64,000 bases of DNA from Maylandia zebra (taxonomy: Eukaryota; Chordata; Actinopteri; Cichliformes; Cichlidae). Positions within the stretch are counted from its first letter, which is position 1, and each line of letters starts with the position of its first letter. Below, piece by piece: positions 11,159 through 21,906 of the stretch. A program made the translations under genes and the position numbers. The DNA is taken from the NCBI RefSeq assembly GCF_041146795.1, contig NC_135178.1, positions 1,416,344 to 1,480,343 on the forward strand. Reading direction: 5' to 3'. The notes below the pieces were generated by a model. The model was not told the DNA's origin and ran no database searches. It was given only the letters and a program-made list of their open reading frames with translations.

Positions 11159-12181
11159 ATGGCCAAGACCAAAGAGCTTTCGAAGGACACCAGGAAAAGT
11201 ATTGTAGACCTGCACCAGACTGGGAAGAGTGAATCTACAATAGGCAAGCAGCTTGGTGTGAAAAAATCAACTGTGGGAGCAATCATCAGAAAATGGAAGA
11301 CATACAAGACCACTGATAATCTCCCTCGATCTGGGGCTCCACGCAAGATCTCATCCCGTGGGGTCAAAATGATCATGAGAACGGTGAGCAAAGATCCCAG
11401 AACCACACGGGGGGACCTGGTGAATGACCTGCAGAGAGCTGGGACCAAAGTAACAAAGGTCACCATCAGTAACACACTACAACGGCAGGGAATCAAATCC
11501 CGCAGTGCCAGACGTGTTCCGCTGCTGAAGCCAGTGCATGTCCAGGCCCGTCTGAAGTTTGCCAGAGAGCACATGGATGATACAGCAGAGGATTGGGAGA
11601 ATGTCATGTGGTCAGATGAAACCAAAGTAGAACTTTTTGGTATAAACTCAACTCGTCGTGTTTGGAGGAAGAAGAATACTGAGTTGCATCCCAAGAACAC
11701 CATACCTACTGTGAAGCTTGGGGGTGGAAACATCATGCTATGGGGCTGTTTTTCTGCCAAGGGGACAGGACGACTGATCCGTGTTAAGGACAGAATGAAT
11801 GGGGCCATGTATCGTGAGATTTTGAGCCAAAACCTCCTTCCATCAGTGAGAACTTTGAAGATGAGACGAGGCTGGGTCTTCCAACATGACAATGATCCAA
11901 AACACACCGCCCGGGCAACAAAGGAGTGGCTCCGTAAGAAGCATTTGAAAGTCCTGGAGTGGCCTAGCCAGTCTCCAGACCTCAACCCCATAGAAAATCT
12001 GTGGCGGGAGTTGAAAGTCCGTGTTGCTCGGCGACAGCCCCAAAACATCACTGCTCTCGAGAAGATCTGCATGGAGGAATGGGCCAAAATACCAGCTACT
12101 GTGTGTGCAAACCTGGTAAAGACCTATAGTAAACGTTTGACCTCTGTTATTGCCAACAAAGGTTATGTTACAAAGTATTGA
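11159..12181 (+). CDS. Tc1-like transposase, apparently intact (DD34E)
   Basis: Encodes a 340-residue cut-and-paste transposase that binds the terminal repeats and integrates at TA. The start is the ATG in GCCATGGCC, a good Kozak context, with no in-frame competitor. Residues about 1-115 hold the paired helix-turn-helix DNA-binding region ([20 protein letters not shown], residues 25-44). The catalytic triad is D153 (WSDETK), D244 (FQHDNDPKH) and E279 (LNPIENLW), a DD34E spacing at the same residue numbers and total length as Sleeping Beauty transposase as I recall it. The glycine-rich [10 protein letters not shown] lies at 188-197. There is no stop or frameshift and the usual KYTKY-like end is complete (GYVTKY). 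Activity is not shown by the sequence alone. Confidence 0.95.
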   Translation: MAKTKELSKDTRKSIVDLHQTGKSESTIGKQLGVKKSTVGAIIRKWKTYKTTDNLPRSGAPRKISSRGVKMIMRTVSKDPRTTRGDLVNDLQRAGTKVTKVTISNTLQRQGIKSRSARRVPLLKPVHVQARLKFAREHMDDTAEDWENVMWSDETKVELFGINSTRRVWRKKNTELHPKNTIPTVKLGGGNIMLWGCFSAKGTGRLIRVKDRMNGAMYREILSQNLLPSVRTLKMRRGWVFQHDNDPKHTARATKEWLRKKHLKVLEWPSQSPDLNPIENLWRELKVRVARRQPQNITALEKICMEEWAKIPATVCANLVKTYSKRLTSVIANKGYVTKY

Positions 12182-12197
12182 GTTGTATTTTTGTTAT

Positions 12198-12397
12198 TGA
12201 CCAAATACTTATTTTCCACCCTGATTTACCAATAAATTCTTTACAAATCCTACCATGTGAATTCATGGATTTTTTTTTCACATTCTGTCTCTCACAGTTG
12301 AAGTGTACCTCTGGTGCAAATTACTGACCTCTGTCATCATTTTAAGTGGGGGAACTTGCACAATCGGTGGCTGACTAAATACTTTTTTGCCCCACTG
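12198..12397 (-). repeat. Right terminal inverted repeat of the Tc1 element
   Basis: Reverse complement of the left repeat with only a few substitutions; starts 17 bp after the transposase stop and ends GCCCCACTG before TA. Confidence 0.92.
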
Positions 12398-12399
12398 TA

Positions 12400-13669
12400 T
12401 GTCATCTGCATATAATTTGCATCCCGCCAAAGCTACTAGCTGCCCATTATACATGATGAAAAAATAGTTTTTTGAGTTCAGGTGACTATCTGCTACCCTT
12501 AATGTAATCAAGGTTTAGCCAGTCCAACATAAGGCATCACTTCACATGTAACCTGTGAATAACACAACATTTGTATATTTCAACTTGTTGTCCAAGAGAG
12601 TTCACAAAAACAAGCAAAATTTCTTTTTAAATAAATTAGAACATGAGCTTTAATGTTCATGGCTGAGCAGTCCTCACCTTTGAAAATAATCTCTTCTCTT
12701 CCTTTATTCTTACATTTTTCTCAGCAACAGTTTGTTTGTATGTTGAACTGTTTGAAATTAGTATTGAATGTTTTTCAAATCGTTTGAGCCCAGTTTAACC
12801 CCTGGGTTTCACATGTGTACAGGGTAATATTCTGTAGATAGTTTTGTCATTAACAAAGTAAAAGTATGGTGCATGATACTGTTATACAGACTGAAAGGCA
12901 GTTAATAAAGAGTGATCAGGCTTTGGAAAGTTTTGCAGCTCTAAAATGTTCCACTTTATTTTTCATGTTTCTTTCTTCCAGTTAAATTTTAAAATGTTTT
13001 TTTTAATAAATGTAAAATAAATTTTACATTTACTTTGGCTGTATTAATCTTTTCTGAAAAAGCTAAAAGAAATACACCAAAAGAAATCATGAAGAAATAA
13101 TTAACTTAATCCAACTTTAATGCATCTCACAATGGACTTCAGTTGTGCTCCTATTCAGTGAAATACACTTGTTCTGTCAGGTATCATAAGTAAAACAGAA
13201 TCATTTACAGAATAGGCAAGATCAGGACATTATGAGTGACCAGTCTGTGGCTGAGTCATTCTCTGAACCACAATGCCTGGCTGAAGGAAGCTGTCAATCT
13301 TCAGAATCCCTCTCAGAACAATTACTGAGACCTGCAGCTAACAATGCAACGATACAACAGCTGAAATAACTGAAAAGATGTTTCAGATGATGTGTATTAG
13401 TAATCTAACGGTTAATGAACCTGCAGTGTCTGATAATTAGTTATGTGTGTAAAACAATGTCATAATTCAGTTCTCTTAGTGTTACATGTTTATATCAACA
13501 AAGCTCATTCTTGATGTTGTCAGCAGTTTTGAAGAGGTTTGTACCTTTCCAGGGCTGATCCCACAGACAGGCTCAAGCATTATGGTTGAATGAGAGTCCA
13601 GTGAGCATCTTCAGCTCTTCATGAAACAGAGGTGCACACATTTCAAACCGACCTGTATTACAAAAGACA
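12400..13669. other. Gene-free AT-rich stretch
   Basis: No coding sequence recognised. It contains a 12-bp perfect inverted repeat (13007-13018 and 13021-13032, TAAATGTAAAAT arms) and otherwise unremarkable AT-rich DNA. Confidence 0.5.
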
Positions 13670-13702
13670 AATCAGAAGGCCTTCAAGCTGGTAGTAATTA
13701 AA

Positions 13703-14779
13703 ATGTTAAAAAGCCATCTCCAACCTTCCTTTATATCAAACATCCTTGAAAGAGTAGTTGTCAAACAGCTAACAGATCATCTGCAGAGGAATGGTTTATT
13801 TGAAGAGTTTCAGTCAGGTTTCAGAGCTCATCACAGCACAGAAACAGCCTTAGTGAAGGTTACAAATGATCTTCTTATGGCCTCTGACAGTGGACTCATC
13901 TCTGTGCTTGTCCTGCTAGACCTCAGTGCAGCGTTCGATACTGTCGACCATAATATCCTATTAGAGCGATTAGAACATGCTGTAGGTATTACAGGTACTG
14001 CACTGCAGTGGTTTGTATCATATCTATCTAATAGACTCCAGTTTGTGCATGTAAATGGAGAGTCCTCTTCACACACTGAGGTTAATTATGGAGTTCCACA
14101 GGGTTCAGTGCTAGGACCAATTCTGTTTACATTATACATGCTTCCCTTAGGCAGTATCATTAGAAGACATAGCATACATTTACACTGCTATGCAGATGAC
14201 ACCCAGCTCTATCTGTCCATGAAGCCAGATAACACACACCAATGAGTTAAACTGCAGGAATGTCTTAAAGACATAAAGACCTGGATGGCCGCTAACTTTC
14301 TGCTTCTTAATTCAGATCAAACTGAGGTTATTGTACTCAGCCCTGAAAATCTTAGAAATATGGTATCTAAGCAGATTCTTACTCTGGATGGCATTACCTT
14401 GGCCTCCAGTAACGCTGTGAGGAACCTTGGAGTCATGTTTGACCAGGACATGTCCTTCAACGCACATATCAATGCACATGTTCAATCCAGAATTGAATTC
14501 AAAATCCTGCTCCTCACATACAAGGTCTTAAATAATCAGGCCCCATCTTATCTTAATGACCTTGTAGTACCATATCACCCTATCAGAGCACTTCGCTCTC
14601 GCTCTGCAGGCCTACTTGTTGTTCCTAGAGTATTTAAAAGTAGAATGGGAGGCAGAGCCTTCAGTTTTCAGGCCCCTCTTCTGTGGAACCAGCTTCCAGT
14701 TTGGATTCAGGAGACAGACACTATCTCTACTTTCAAGATTAGGCTTCAAACTTTCCTTTTTGCTAAAGCATATAGTTAG
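13703..14779 (+). pseudogene. L2 reverse transcriptase with in-frame stop and deletion
   Basis: One frame of 359 codons interrupted by a TGA at 14243-14245. Before the stop: motif [20 protein letters not shown], motif [21 protein letters not shown] and motif [10 protein letters not shown]. After it: KDIKTWMAANFLLLNSDQTE, LGVMFDQDMSFNAHI, then an abrupt join to QSRIEFKILLLTYKVLNNQA and the C-terminal WNQLPVWIQETDTISTFK. The join lacks the thumb segment normally holding the RLDYCN-like motif, so an in-frame deletion of many codons happened here. Upstream, [12 protein letters not shown] (about 13675-13710) is in another frame, marking a further deletion. Non-functional. Confidence 0.85.
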
Positions 14780-15074
14780 GGCTGGACCAGGTGACCCTGA
14801 ATCCTCCCTTAGTTATGCTGCAATAGACGTAGGCTGCCGGGGATTCCCATGATGCATTGAGTTTTTCCTTTCCAGTCACCTTTCTCACTCACTATGTGTT
14901 AACAGACCTCTCTGCATTGAATCATATCTGTTATTAACCTCTGTCTCTCTTCCACAGCATGTCTTTATCCTGTCTTCCTTCTCTCACCCCAACCAATCAC
15001 AGCAGATGGCCCCGCCCCTCCCTGAGCCTGGTTCTGCTGGAGGTTTCTTCCTGTTAAAAGGGAGTTTTTCCTTC

Positions 15075-15102
15075 CCACTGTCGCACTTTGGCGACAGTGG
15101 GA
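15075..15102. repeat. Hairpin in L2 3' UTR
   Basis: CCCACTGTCGC is followed by a 6-base loop and GCGACAGTGGG, an 11-bp perfect stem. Other L2 tails carry only one arm here, so the second arm seems to be a local foldback copy. Confidence 0.7.
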
Positions 15103-15174
15103 GGTCATATGATTGTTGGGTTTTCTCTGTTGTATTATTGTAGGATCAAAGTTATAGTAACATGGTGTTATTAC

Positions 15175-15445
15175 CGTCACCTCAGAGCAACAAGGGCTCC
15201 AAGTCAAAGTACAGCGCTGCCGAGTTCGACTCCACCACCTGGCTGGGCCTTACTGTGTGGAGCTGGCATGTTCTTTCTGTGTTTGCATGGGTTAGGGTAC
15301 TCTGTCTTCCTCCCACAGTCCAAAGACATGCAGTTAGTGGATAGGGTAATTGGTGAGTATATATTGCCCATAGGTGTGTCTAATGGGTGTGTCTCTACGT
15401 GTTAGCCCTGTGATAGACTGTCCAGGGTGTACCTCGCCTCTCGCC
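15175..15445 (+). repeat. tRNA-like fish SINE copy, tail missing
   Basis: Contains a B-box-like GAGTTCGACTCC near 15222 and the shared body TGTGTGGAGCTGGCATGTTC, CTCCCACAGTCCAAAGACATG and AATTGGTGAGTATATATTGCC. It closes in TGTCCAGGGTGTACCTCGCC. I recognise this body from a very common teleost SINE-like repeat; the ATGGATGG-type tail is absent. Confidence 0.6.
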
Positions 15446-15561
15446 CAGTTACTCACCAAGGATGTATTCAGAATACATGACATCCCTTTTGACATTGTCT
15501 CCAATGTTCACTTCATGCATCTGGAAAGAATTATGTTCAGCACAGGTTAATCTATCGTCTG

Positions 15562-16135
15562 ACTTCCATTCACAGACAAATGGTCAGACCGAGCATGCCA
15601 ATCAGCTCCTCGCTGCGTGACCTCATCCAACCAATCTACATGGAGCTCACAGCTAGTATGACCCAACCTTCGCCTCTGTCACTGTTTGTGGAGGTCCATC
15701 TGGTAAGTCCTCAAAGATACAAAAAAATGCCTGGATGATCGACACCGGAGCCCATCCTACCAATCAGGTCAGAAGGATTGGTTGGCTGCAAAAAATATCC
15801 TGCTTCACACAGAGTCTGGGAAATTTGCACCCATTTACACAAGACCATTTAAAATTGGGACCATCGTTAACCCTGTCACTGCCCGTTTAAAACTATCACA
15901 CAACATGAAGGTACACAATGTGTCTCCCAGATAAAGCCAGCCCAGTCTGGCTCTATGTGCCCTCCTTCCAAGGCACCTTCCCACCTGGGCCATTGACAGC
16001 AAACGGCGTTCTTGAGCACATGGTTTATGAACTCCAGACAGTGTGGGAGGGGCTTCCAATATTTGGTTATGTGGGAGGAATGGTCTTGTCTTTCACCTCA
16101 CACACCCTGATCGGGTCGGTTAGTCGTCAGGAGGC
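15562..16135 (+). pseudogene. Ty3/Gypsy integrase and chromodomain remnant
   Basis: Begins with DFHSQTNGQTEHANQ, the motif around the integrase catalytic glutamate (compare GFHPQTNGQTERANQE at 22.68 kb). After an apparent deletion it continues QKDWLAAKNILL, RPFKIGTIVNPVTARLKLSH and NMKVHNVS, the integrase C-terminal region. Another frame then gives QIKPAQSGSMCPPS, and a third NIWLCGRNGLVFHLTHPDRV, which looks like the end of a chromodomain. At least two frameshifts and a stop make it dead. Integrase would have inserted the retroelement cDNA. Confidence 0.6.
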
Positions 16136-16138
16136 TAT

Positions 16139-16550
16139 TGTTAAGGGGAGGTTAATATCACTGTTCCTCTGTCCTCACTGGTCGACTTGCTGTTTTCAGT
16201 CTTTCTGTCCTCTTGTTGCTCTCTCTCCTCTGTATGTGTGTGTGTGTGTGTGTCTGTGTGTGTCTGTGTGTGTGTGCCTCCACACAATGCTTCAGTAGTT
16301 TCTATATCTTTGCCTTGCATTAATTCCTTGAGATTATGGTTCCTCTTACCTGTCTTTTCCCTGTTCCAAGGTTTCCCTGGAGGATCCCCTGTGAACAGTC
16401 TGGATTTGAGAGAGAGTCTGGAAAATATGGAGAGCCATAGTGGAGTCTGGGGCCACCACAATTGTTCTGATCATTTTGAAACTGTTAATATTCACTGTAA
16501 ATAAATGCACTACGCTTTGACTTGGAGCCGTGTGGTGGCAGCTGTCCACC
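16139..16550 (+). mobile_element. Possible 3' LTR of the Gypsy remnant
   Basis: Directly follows the chromodomain-like end. Starts TGTTAAGGGG and contains an AATAAA signal near 16500, as an LTR would. No second copy is available for comparison and the end is unclear. It encloses a TG microsatellite (16235-16276). Confidence 0.3.
16235..16276. repeat. (TG)n microsatellite
   Basis: About 42 bp of TG repeats with CTG interruptions. Confidence 0.9.
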
Positions 16551-16599
16551 ACAACCACTGGAGGGGAAAGAGAAGAGAGCAGTGAGCAACACAGGACAA

Positions 16600-17510
16600 A
16601 AGGCAAACTATAAAGTAAGCACCATGCCCTCCCGTGTTTTAAATGCACTTTAGAGCAACACACAGCAACACTACACATGAGCGGGAGGAGGGAGGTACAC
16701 CCCCCCGTTCTCTGCTGGCCATCGGGGCTGGGGGCTGGGAGGAGGTGTTGGCCGTCCGATTGGGATCTGGGATGCGGGCCTCCCTGCTGCTGCGGAGCCT
16801 GGGGCGGTCTGCTTGCCTCCACCCCGGGGGAAAGGGTAACATCTCCTGGGTCTAGATGTCGTTTCCCCCTCTGGGGGCGAGGGTACCTGGACCCGTGGTA
16901 TAGAGTATGTTTGGGGAGTGTGATTGTGTGTACTGTGTGCTGAGTATTTGTATATGTGTGCATGAGGGTGGGAATGCATATTTGTATCTGTGTGTGCCTG
17001 TTTGTCTGTGTCTATATGTCAGGTCGGGTCTTAGACTCCACCTCTTTGGGAACTCCCAGGCCCTCCAAAGTGTGGAGGCCTATCTCCCCTCACCACACTC
17101 CCTGCCGGTGGCTGATGCCCACAGGGGTCGGTGCGTTGGTGGTTCTTGGTGTCCGGGGCTGGCCCTCTGGGCCTGCGGCTCGGTTCACTCAGGCACAACT
17201 GGCTGCCGGCAGAGCCGGCGGGCACGCCAGTGCAGCCCGCTCTGGCTTCTGCTCTATGGCTACTGGGTGACCCTTGTCTGGGGCTCTCCTCAGCTCTTCC
17301 CAGGAGGGTGGCACGGATGCCCCTTCATCTTTCTTTCTCCCTTTCCTATCCCTCAGTCATGTCTGTCCCATCTGTAACAACTGAAAATAAAATAAAATAA
17401 ATAATAACAACAAAGGTCGATCAAATGGACCAATACGGCAATGCTGTGATGATCCATTTGGCAAAGTAAATCCATTTGGTATCCTTGCTGGTCTTCAGAA
17501 AAAAAAACTA
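16600..17510 (+). repeat. LINE-like 3' UTR with A-rich tail
   Basis: GC-rich, G/T-rich and C-rich patches end in ATCTGTAACAACTGAAAAT and an A-rich AAAATAAAATAAATAATAAC stretch (17382-17410). This is followed by a TGATGATCCATTTGGCAAAG block that recurs in diverged form at about 44345-44412. This layout fits the 3' end of a poly-A LINE, but no coding part is attached. The several long open frames in the GC-rich part overlap on both strands and show no known domain. Confidence 0.35.
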
Positions 17511-19549
17511 TAAAGTAAGAGTCAGTTTAATAACGATTAAAGACTGTAGTGGTATATAACCACACGAGAAAAGAAAAAATGCTGAGTGCATCATGGGAAG
17601 CCCCCAGTGTAATGCTGTAGGTCATTATACTAGGCTGCTACTGCAACTGTATCATTAGCATTTATAAAAAAGCATTGTCAAGCTCCACACACACAAAACA
17701 AAGGGTTATTGATTATCTATCGCTTTATCTCACAGTCCAGTACAACAGTAATCCTGCACAGTAGCCTGGGAATAGTACAATTGCTTTGTTAAAAAGGCCT
17801 GCACACAGGGTTTTACCTGCTTTTTTGCCCCAACATGGGGGAAAAGCAGGAAAACGAGATGTACAGTAAAACAGCAGGTGGTCAAATCTATCAAAGCCCT
17901 TTGGCAAACACAGACAAAAAGGGGGAAAAATCATTTTAATTAGCAGAGTGAATGCGATTTGCTGAATGTGAGGGGAGCCAGGCTCTCTACTCTGCACATT
18001 AAATTGGTCTAATTTTCTGTGCAGAATAAGTCCCATCTGAGCAGCCCTGGCCACAGTCAATCATGTTAAAAGCCACGGGTGCTTAATTTGATTTACCAAT
18101 ATAAAATGCAAATTAGGTGATCAAGTGGAGTGGAAGCCAGGAGTAGGAGGCTCTTTTAAGCCATCAAGTTAAATGGGTCCAGACAGTAGACTGGCAATGT
18201 AAAGAATGTTTTAGCATATTCGTTTGATTAGCCATACAAAAATTTAATTAGTATAGCTAATTGTTAAACAAATTGCTCTACATCAGAACAAAATGCGGAA
18301 TATATTTTTAATACACTAAAACACCTCACAATGGCCATATTCTCTCAACCCATATGTGGAGTTTTCATCCAAAACTGGGCCTTTCCAATAAGTGAAAAGC
18401 CAAATTAAATAAATGGAAGATGGCACAACAGTCCCTTACAATAGTCAATGAGATAATGCCTGTAATTAGGCTTGCACAAGCCTGGCCATATGCCTCTGTA
18501 TAGCACTTAGGCTGCAACTGTAGGAGCAAATCGAATAACTGTGTGTAGGGAATGCTCCTGGGATTCAGCCATCTTATGTTAAGTAACCACACCGTCTATG
18601 CCGCATGTGAACAACGGAGATGTTTCCACCAAAAGGAACGAGATGTGCCGTGAAAACTAAGTTAGTAACAGTACATGCTTAAACAATGTTAGTGTATGCT
18701 GTTTGGCATATTTGGCAGCAAAATCAGACTGAAGTGTCTATCTACAGACTAAAATAATAGTCTGTTGCCTAGAGACAGGTCTAAAAAAGACAACCCACGT
18801 ACTGCACAGTCACACTGAGACTTATTACATCTGACATTTAGTGTTATCATCCAGTGTCATTGACTTCCTTCACATTCGCCTAGCTATCCAAAATTCCAGT
18901 CTGATCGCTGTATGTAGAACAAAAACATATTGATTAGAATACACTTTATGAAAATGTGAGTGCCAATAACCATTTGATTAAACTGTTTTATACTAAAGAA
19001 GAATGAATAATGAACATTTTATTATTGTGTTTGCACTCGGAAAAGATTATCCAAACTCTGCCGTCATATAAATGTGCCAGCTGAGTTCAGACTGACTTAC
19101 ACAAAGTTTAAGTGCATGCTATTTAATGGAAGAATGTCACTGCCTCTCAGGGTGACTAAACATGAGGCCTCACATTCAGTTCTCGTAGCTCTGATAACAA
19201 TAGCCATCGGCTATAATAAAAGAAAAATCTAGAATATAGGCAGTGAGGTGGTTAGATGGGCTAGAGAGAACATAAATCAACATTAGCTGAGAGGCCATTC
19301 TGAAAGCTGCAGATTTGATCCCTAATGGCTTTTCAGATTTTTGGCTTTTGTCGAGATTAAAAAGGGGATATAAGATAGTCGTCTGCAGAGGTGGTGGCAG
19401 AGGCAAACATTCAGAGATGTCGCTGTTTCTGAGTTCCTGTTCTATGATGTTGTAGCCATATATTAATCACTTCTTTAATGTTAGTTAGTGTTAAAATGCT
19501 GCATTCCCCACTTTAAGATACAAACTAACAGTAGCATTATTTTATTTTT
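17511..19549. other. Gene-free stretch, candidate conserved non-coding DNA
   Basis: No gene recognised. About 17930-18590 lacks repeat signatures and has several TAATTA/CTAATT and ATGCAAAT-like motifs (for example AAATGCAAATTAGG near 18105), the appearance of a developmental enhancer region. Conservation is untested. Confidence 0.3.
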
Positions 19550-19725
19550 TTCAGTTTTATTTATATAGCACCAAATCACAACAATCCCCCTGGAAGCTTG
19601 ATACTGTGAGGTAAAGGAGTTAAAAAGGAGGTTTTCCTGTCTACTGTCACCAAGTGGTCGTGTGATTGCCTCTGTATTATTGTGGCATCTTTAACATACA
19701 ATAGAAAGAGCCTTCAGGCGGCTGC
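19550..19725. repeat. Inverted pair of L2 3' tails
   Basis: 19550-19582 is an L2 tail on the minus strand (TTTATATAGCACCAAATCAC). About 19630-19725 is a diverged tail on the plus strand (CTGTATTATTGTGGCATC, then GCCTTCAGGCGGCTG). Only the tails are present. Confidence 0.6.
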
Positions 19726-20100
19726 TGACCATATGACTACTAAAGAGTATCTATTGTAGTATTTTTAAACTTGTATTTGTAAAAGAGCATTTAACCTTTA
19801 AATGACAGCTGACAGCAGCTCTGCTGTTAATGGGATGTTGGATATGAGACCATACATACACATACAAATACATTATTGTTGTATCTTGACATTATAAAGC
19901 AGCTGTTTTTGTGATCTGACATCATATCGACAAAACTGAACTGAAAACATATCTACAGTGCATTCCATATGTAATTATTTCATTCGATGGGTCAGGGTCA
20001 CAAAATCTTAATATCGTCCTTTGTTATTGAGCAACTAGTCGACTAGCTGACTAACAGTCACTGTTGTTGAACCAGACTTACTAGTCGTTTAATCTAATTA
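19726..20100. other. Gene-free stretch
   Basis: AT-rich DNA up to the left edge of the Gypsy LTR; nothing recognised. Confidence 0.5.
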
Positions 20101-20658
20101 TGTCACGGCCTGGGGAATCAGCAGGATGCTGATCGGCCATTTCTACCGTTTTCTCTCTCTCTCGCTCTCTCTCCTCCTCTCTGTCACCGGGGCGGAACTC
20201 ATTGTGGGTTCACGCCCTCGGCCCACGCCCACAGCAGGGGACCACACCTGATGCCCATCAAGGCGATTGGCATTTAAGCCAGGAGGAGACTGCTGGTCTT
20301 CGCTGGATCGTTGTCTGCCACGCGTCAGTGAGAGTCAAAGCTACAGCACAGCTAAGTCAAGAGTCTATTGTGAAATTTGTAATTAAATCTCGTTTTCTCG
20401 TCTACAGACCTCCTGGACACCTTCCCTGTGTGAATCTTTGTGTCGAGTGTTAAGAGTGGATCTGCGGTCGTGAGTGTGGAGAGTTGGAGAACGAATGACT
20501 ACCCCTTTGGATTTCCCTGGAGCCCCGTCCCTCGCTTTGTTGTATATAGCACTGCCCTGCACTTCCTGTATATACACCTGGTGGATTCTGTAAATAAATT
20601 CTTGTGTACAGTTGATTCTGGAGTCCTGCGCTTGAGACCCCCACGTTGAACTGTAACA
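20101..20658 (+). mobile_element. Ty3/Gypsy 5' LTR
   Basis: A 558-bp LTR starting TGTCACGGCC and ending CTGTAACA, so TG...CA termini. It has a TATA-like GGCATTTAAGCC near 20270 and an AATAAA signal at 20593-20598. It is followed by a short leader and a gag start at 20677. No matching 3' LTR is visible after the pol remnants, so the element is truncated at its 3' side. Confidence 0.7.
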
Positions 20659-20676
20659 TAATGATCCAGTCATACT

Positions 20677-21180
20677 ATGGACTCAGCAGACTCAGCCCCC
20701 GCTCAGCAGCGCGTCCTTACGGACAAGGAAGTTCTGGAACACCACAAACAAATGCTGCAGCTCATCAATCAGCAGCTGGCCGCGTTAACGCAAGCCCTCG
20801 CTAAGCCCATACTTCTGGTAAGCCCAGTAGCCTCTCCTCACTCTGTCTCTTCACAGTTACCAGTTTCCGAGCCTCCAGCACCCGGGCCTCTGGCCCCACC
20901 TCAACCCACTCCCTCGGAGCTTTACAGGCACCGGAACCCTTTGCGGGTGAGTTTCACAAATGTGCGAGTTTCCTGACCCAGTTGACATATGAAACAGATG
21001 GGGCTAAGATTGGCTTTTTTGTCCAGCTTTTACGCGGACCAGCCTTAAACTGGGCTCAAGCTGTTTTAAGAACTGACGCTGAAATAACGTACCAGGATTT
21101 TCTTGCTTCAAATGTGTGTTTGAGAGAGGTACCGGCGCAACGCAGCTGCTCACCATTTGCTAAACCTTAAGCAGGGAAAA
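20677..21180 (+). pseudogene. Gypsy gag, N-terminal and central part
   Basis: Starts at an ATG with MDSADSAPAQQ, followed by a glutamine-rich helix (EHHKQMLQLINQQLAALTQA) and a proline-rich linker, typical of fish Gypsy gag. A frameshift near 20918 moves the continuation (PEPFAGEFHKCASFLTQLTY, then DGAKIGFFVQLLRGPALNW) into another frame. This is the capsid-like region, GAKIGFFVQLLRGPALNWAQ being its best landmark. A second shift follows near 21110. Gag would build the virus-like particle; this copy cannot. Confidence 0.75.
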
Positions 21181-21216
21181 CGGAGTATGGCGGAATACTC
21201 CATCGAGTTCTAGACA

Positions 21217-21906
21217 TTGGCCGAAGAGACCGGGTGGGGGCAGCCGGCATTGATAAGTACTTTGTTGAACAATGTGTGTGACGAATTAAAGGGCAAATTG
21301 GTGATGAGAGAACTACCTAAAACTTTGTCTGATGTAATAACGTTGTGTGTAAAGGTGGACGAGCATCTACGAGCGTGCGGCAGGACTGATGTTATCGAAC
21401 AAGGTAATTTGAGGGCGGACCCTGCCAAAGTTCAGGCTGTTGTTAACTGGCCCACTCCATCCAATCATAGGCAGCTTCAGAGTTTCTTGGTTTTTGCTAA
21501 CTTTTTCTGCCGTGTCATCCGCGACTATAGCCGGCTCGACCTGCCTCTGACTTGCCTCACCTCACCCATGGTCCCATTCTGCTTCACTCACCTGAAAAAG
21601 TGCTTTGCCTCAGCGCCCATCCTCATCCAACCCAACCTCAGTCAACCTTTCGTCATGGAGGTGGATGCCTCGGATGCAGGAGTGGGGACGGTGCTCCCCC
21701 AGCAACAAGGTGGTAAGCTCCATCCTTGTGCTTACTTCTCTCGCTGTCTCTATCCTGCAGAGAAAAATTATGACATGGAGGACCGGGAGCTACTGGCCAT
21801 CAAGCTGGCCCTGGAGGAGTGGTGTCACTGGCTGGAGGGCGCTGCCCAACCATCCGTTGTATGGACGGACCACAAAACTTTATTTGTAGTACATCCGGTC
21901 AGCTAA
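21217..21906 (+). pseudogene. Gag C-terminus fused to RT thumb and RNase H by deletion
   Basis: A 229-residue frame joining two unrelated parts. Residues about 1-60 ([40 protein letters not shown]) are the end of the capsid-like region. From about residue 66 it reads [35 protein letters not shown] and [14 protein letters not shown], the RT thumb/connection. Then [40 protein letters not shown] and [11 protein letters not shown] give the RNase H domain with its D, E and D residues. Everything between (zinc knuckle, protease, RT fingers and palm) is missing, so the fusion arose by deletion, not design. It ends at a frameshift/stop. Confidence 0.8.

Larger units (their letters stand above)
10793..12397 (+). 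mobile_element. Complete Tc1/mariner transposon with long inverted repeats
   Basis: A 1605-bp element flanked by TA on both sides (10791-10792 and 12398-12399), the Tc1/mariner target duplication. Both ends start CAGTGGGGCAAAAAAGTA. The inverted repeats are about 200 bp (10793-10993 and 12198-12397) and by eye differ at only a handful of positions. A single uninterrupted transposase gene lies between them. Near-identical ends and an open gene suggest a young insertion. Confidence 0.95.
13670..15170 (+). mobile_element. L2 (Maui-like) LINE, internally deleted
   Basis: Plus-strand L2-clade LINE. RT-coding sequence (13670-14779) is followed by a 3' UTR with the hallmark CTGGTTCTGCTGGAGG, TTTCTTCCTGTTAAAAGGGA and GGTCATATGATTGTTGGG blocks that recur as isolated tails elsewhere in the window. 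The endonuclease is absent, the RT carries a stop and a deletion, and the terminal AATAAA-like tail is lost where a SINE follows at about 15175. Confidence 0.85.

Noticed and set aside
11140..12087. 315-codon minus-strand frame
   Set aside because: Antisense shadow of the Tc1 transposase; no domain.
16346..17400. Several frames up to 205 codons on both strands
   Set aside because: Overlapping frames in GC-rich repeat DNA, proline/arginine-biased and without any known domain.
21217..21906. Domesticated gag-pol host gene
   Set aside because: Surrounding frames are heavily broken and the fusion is explained by one deletion; no intact start or splice structure.
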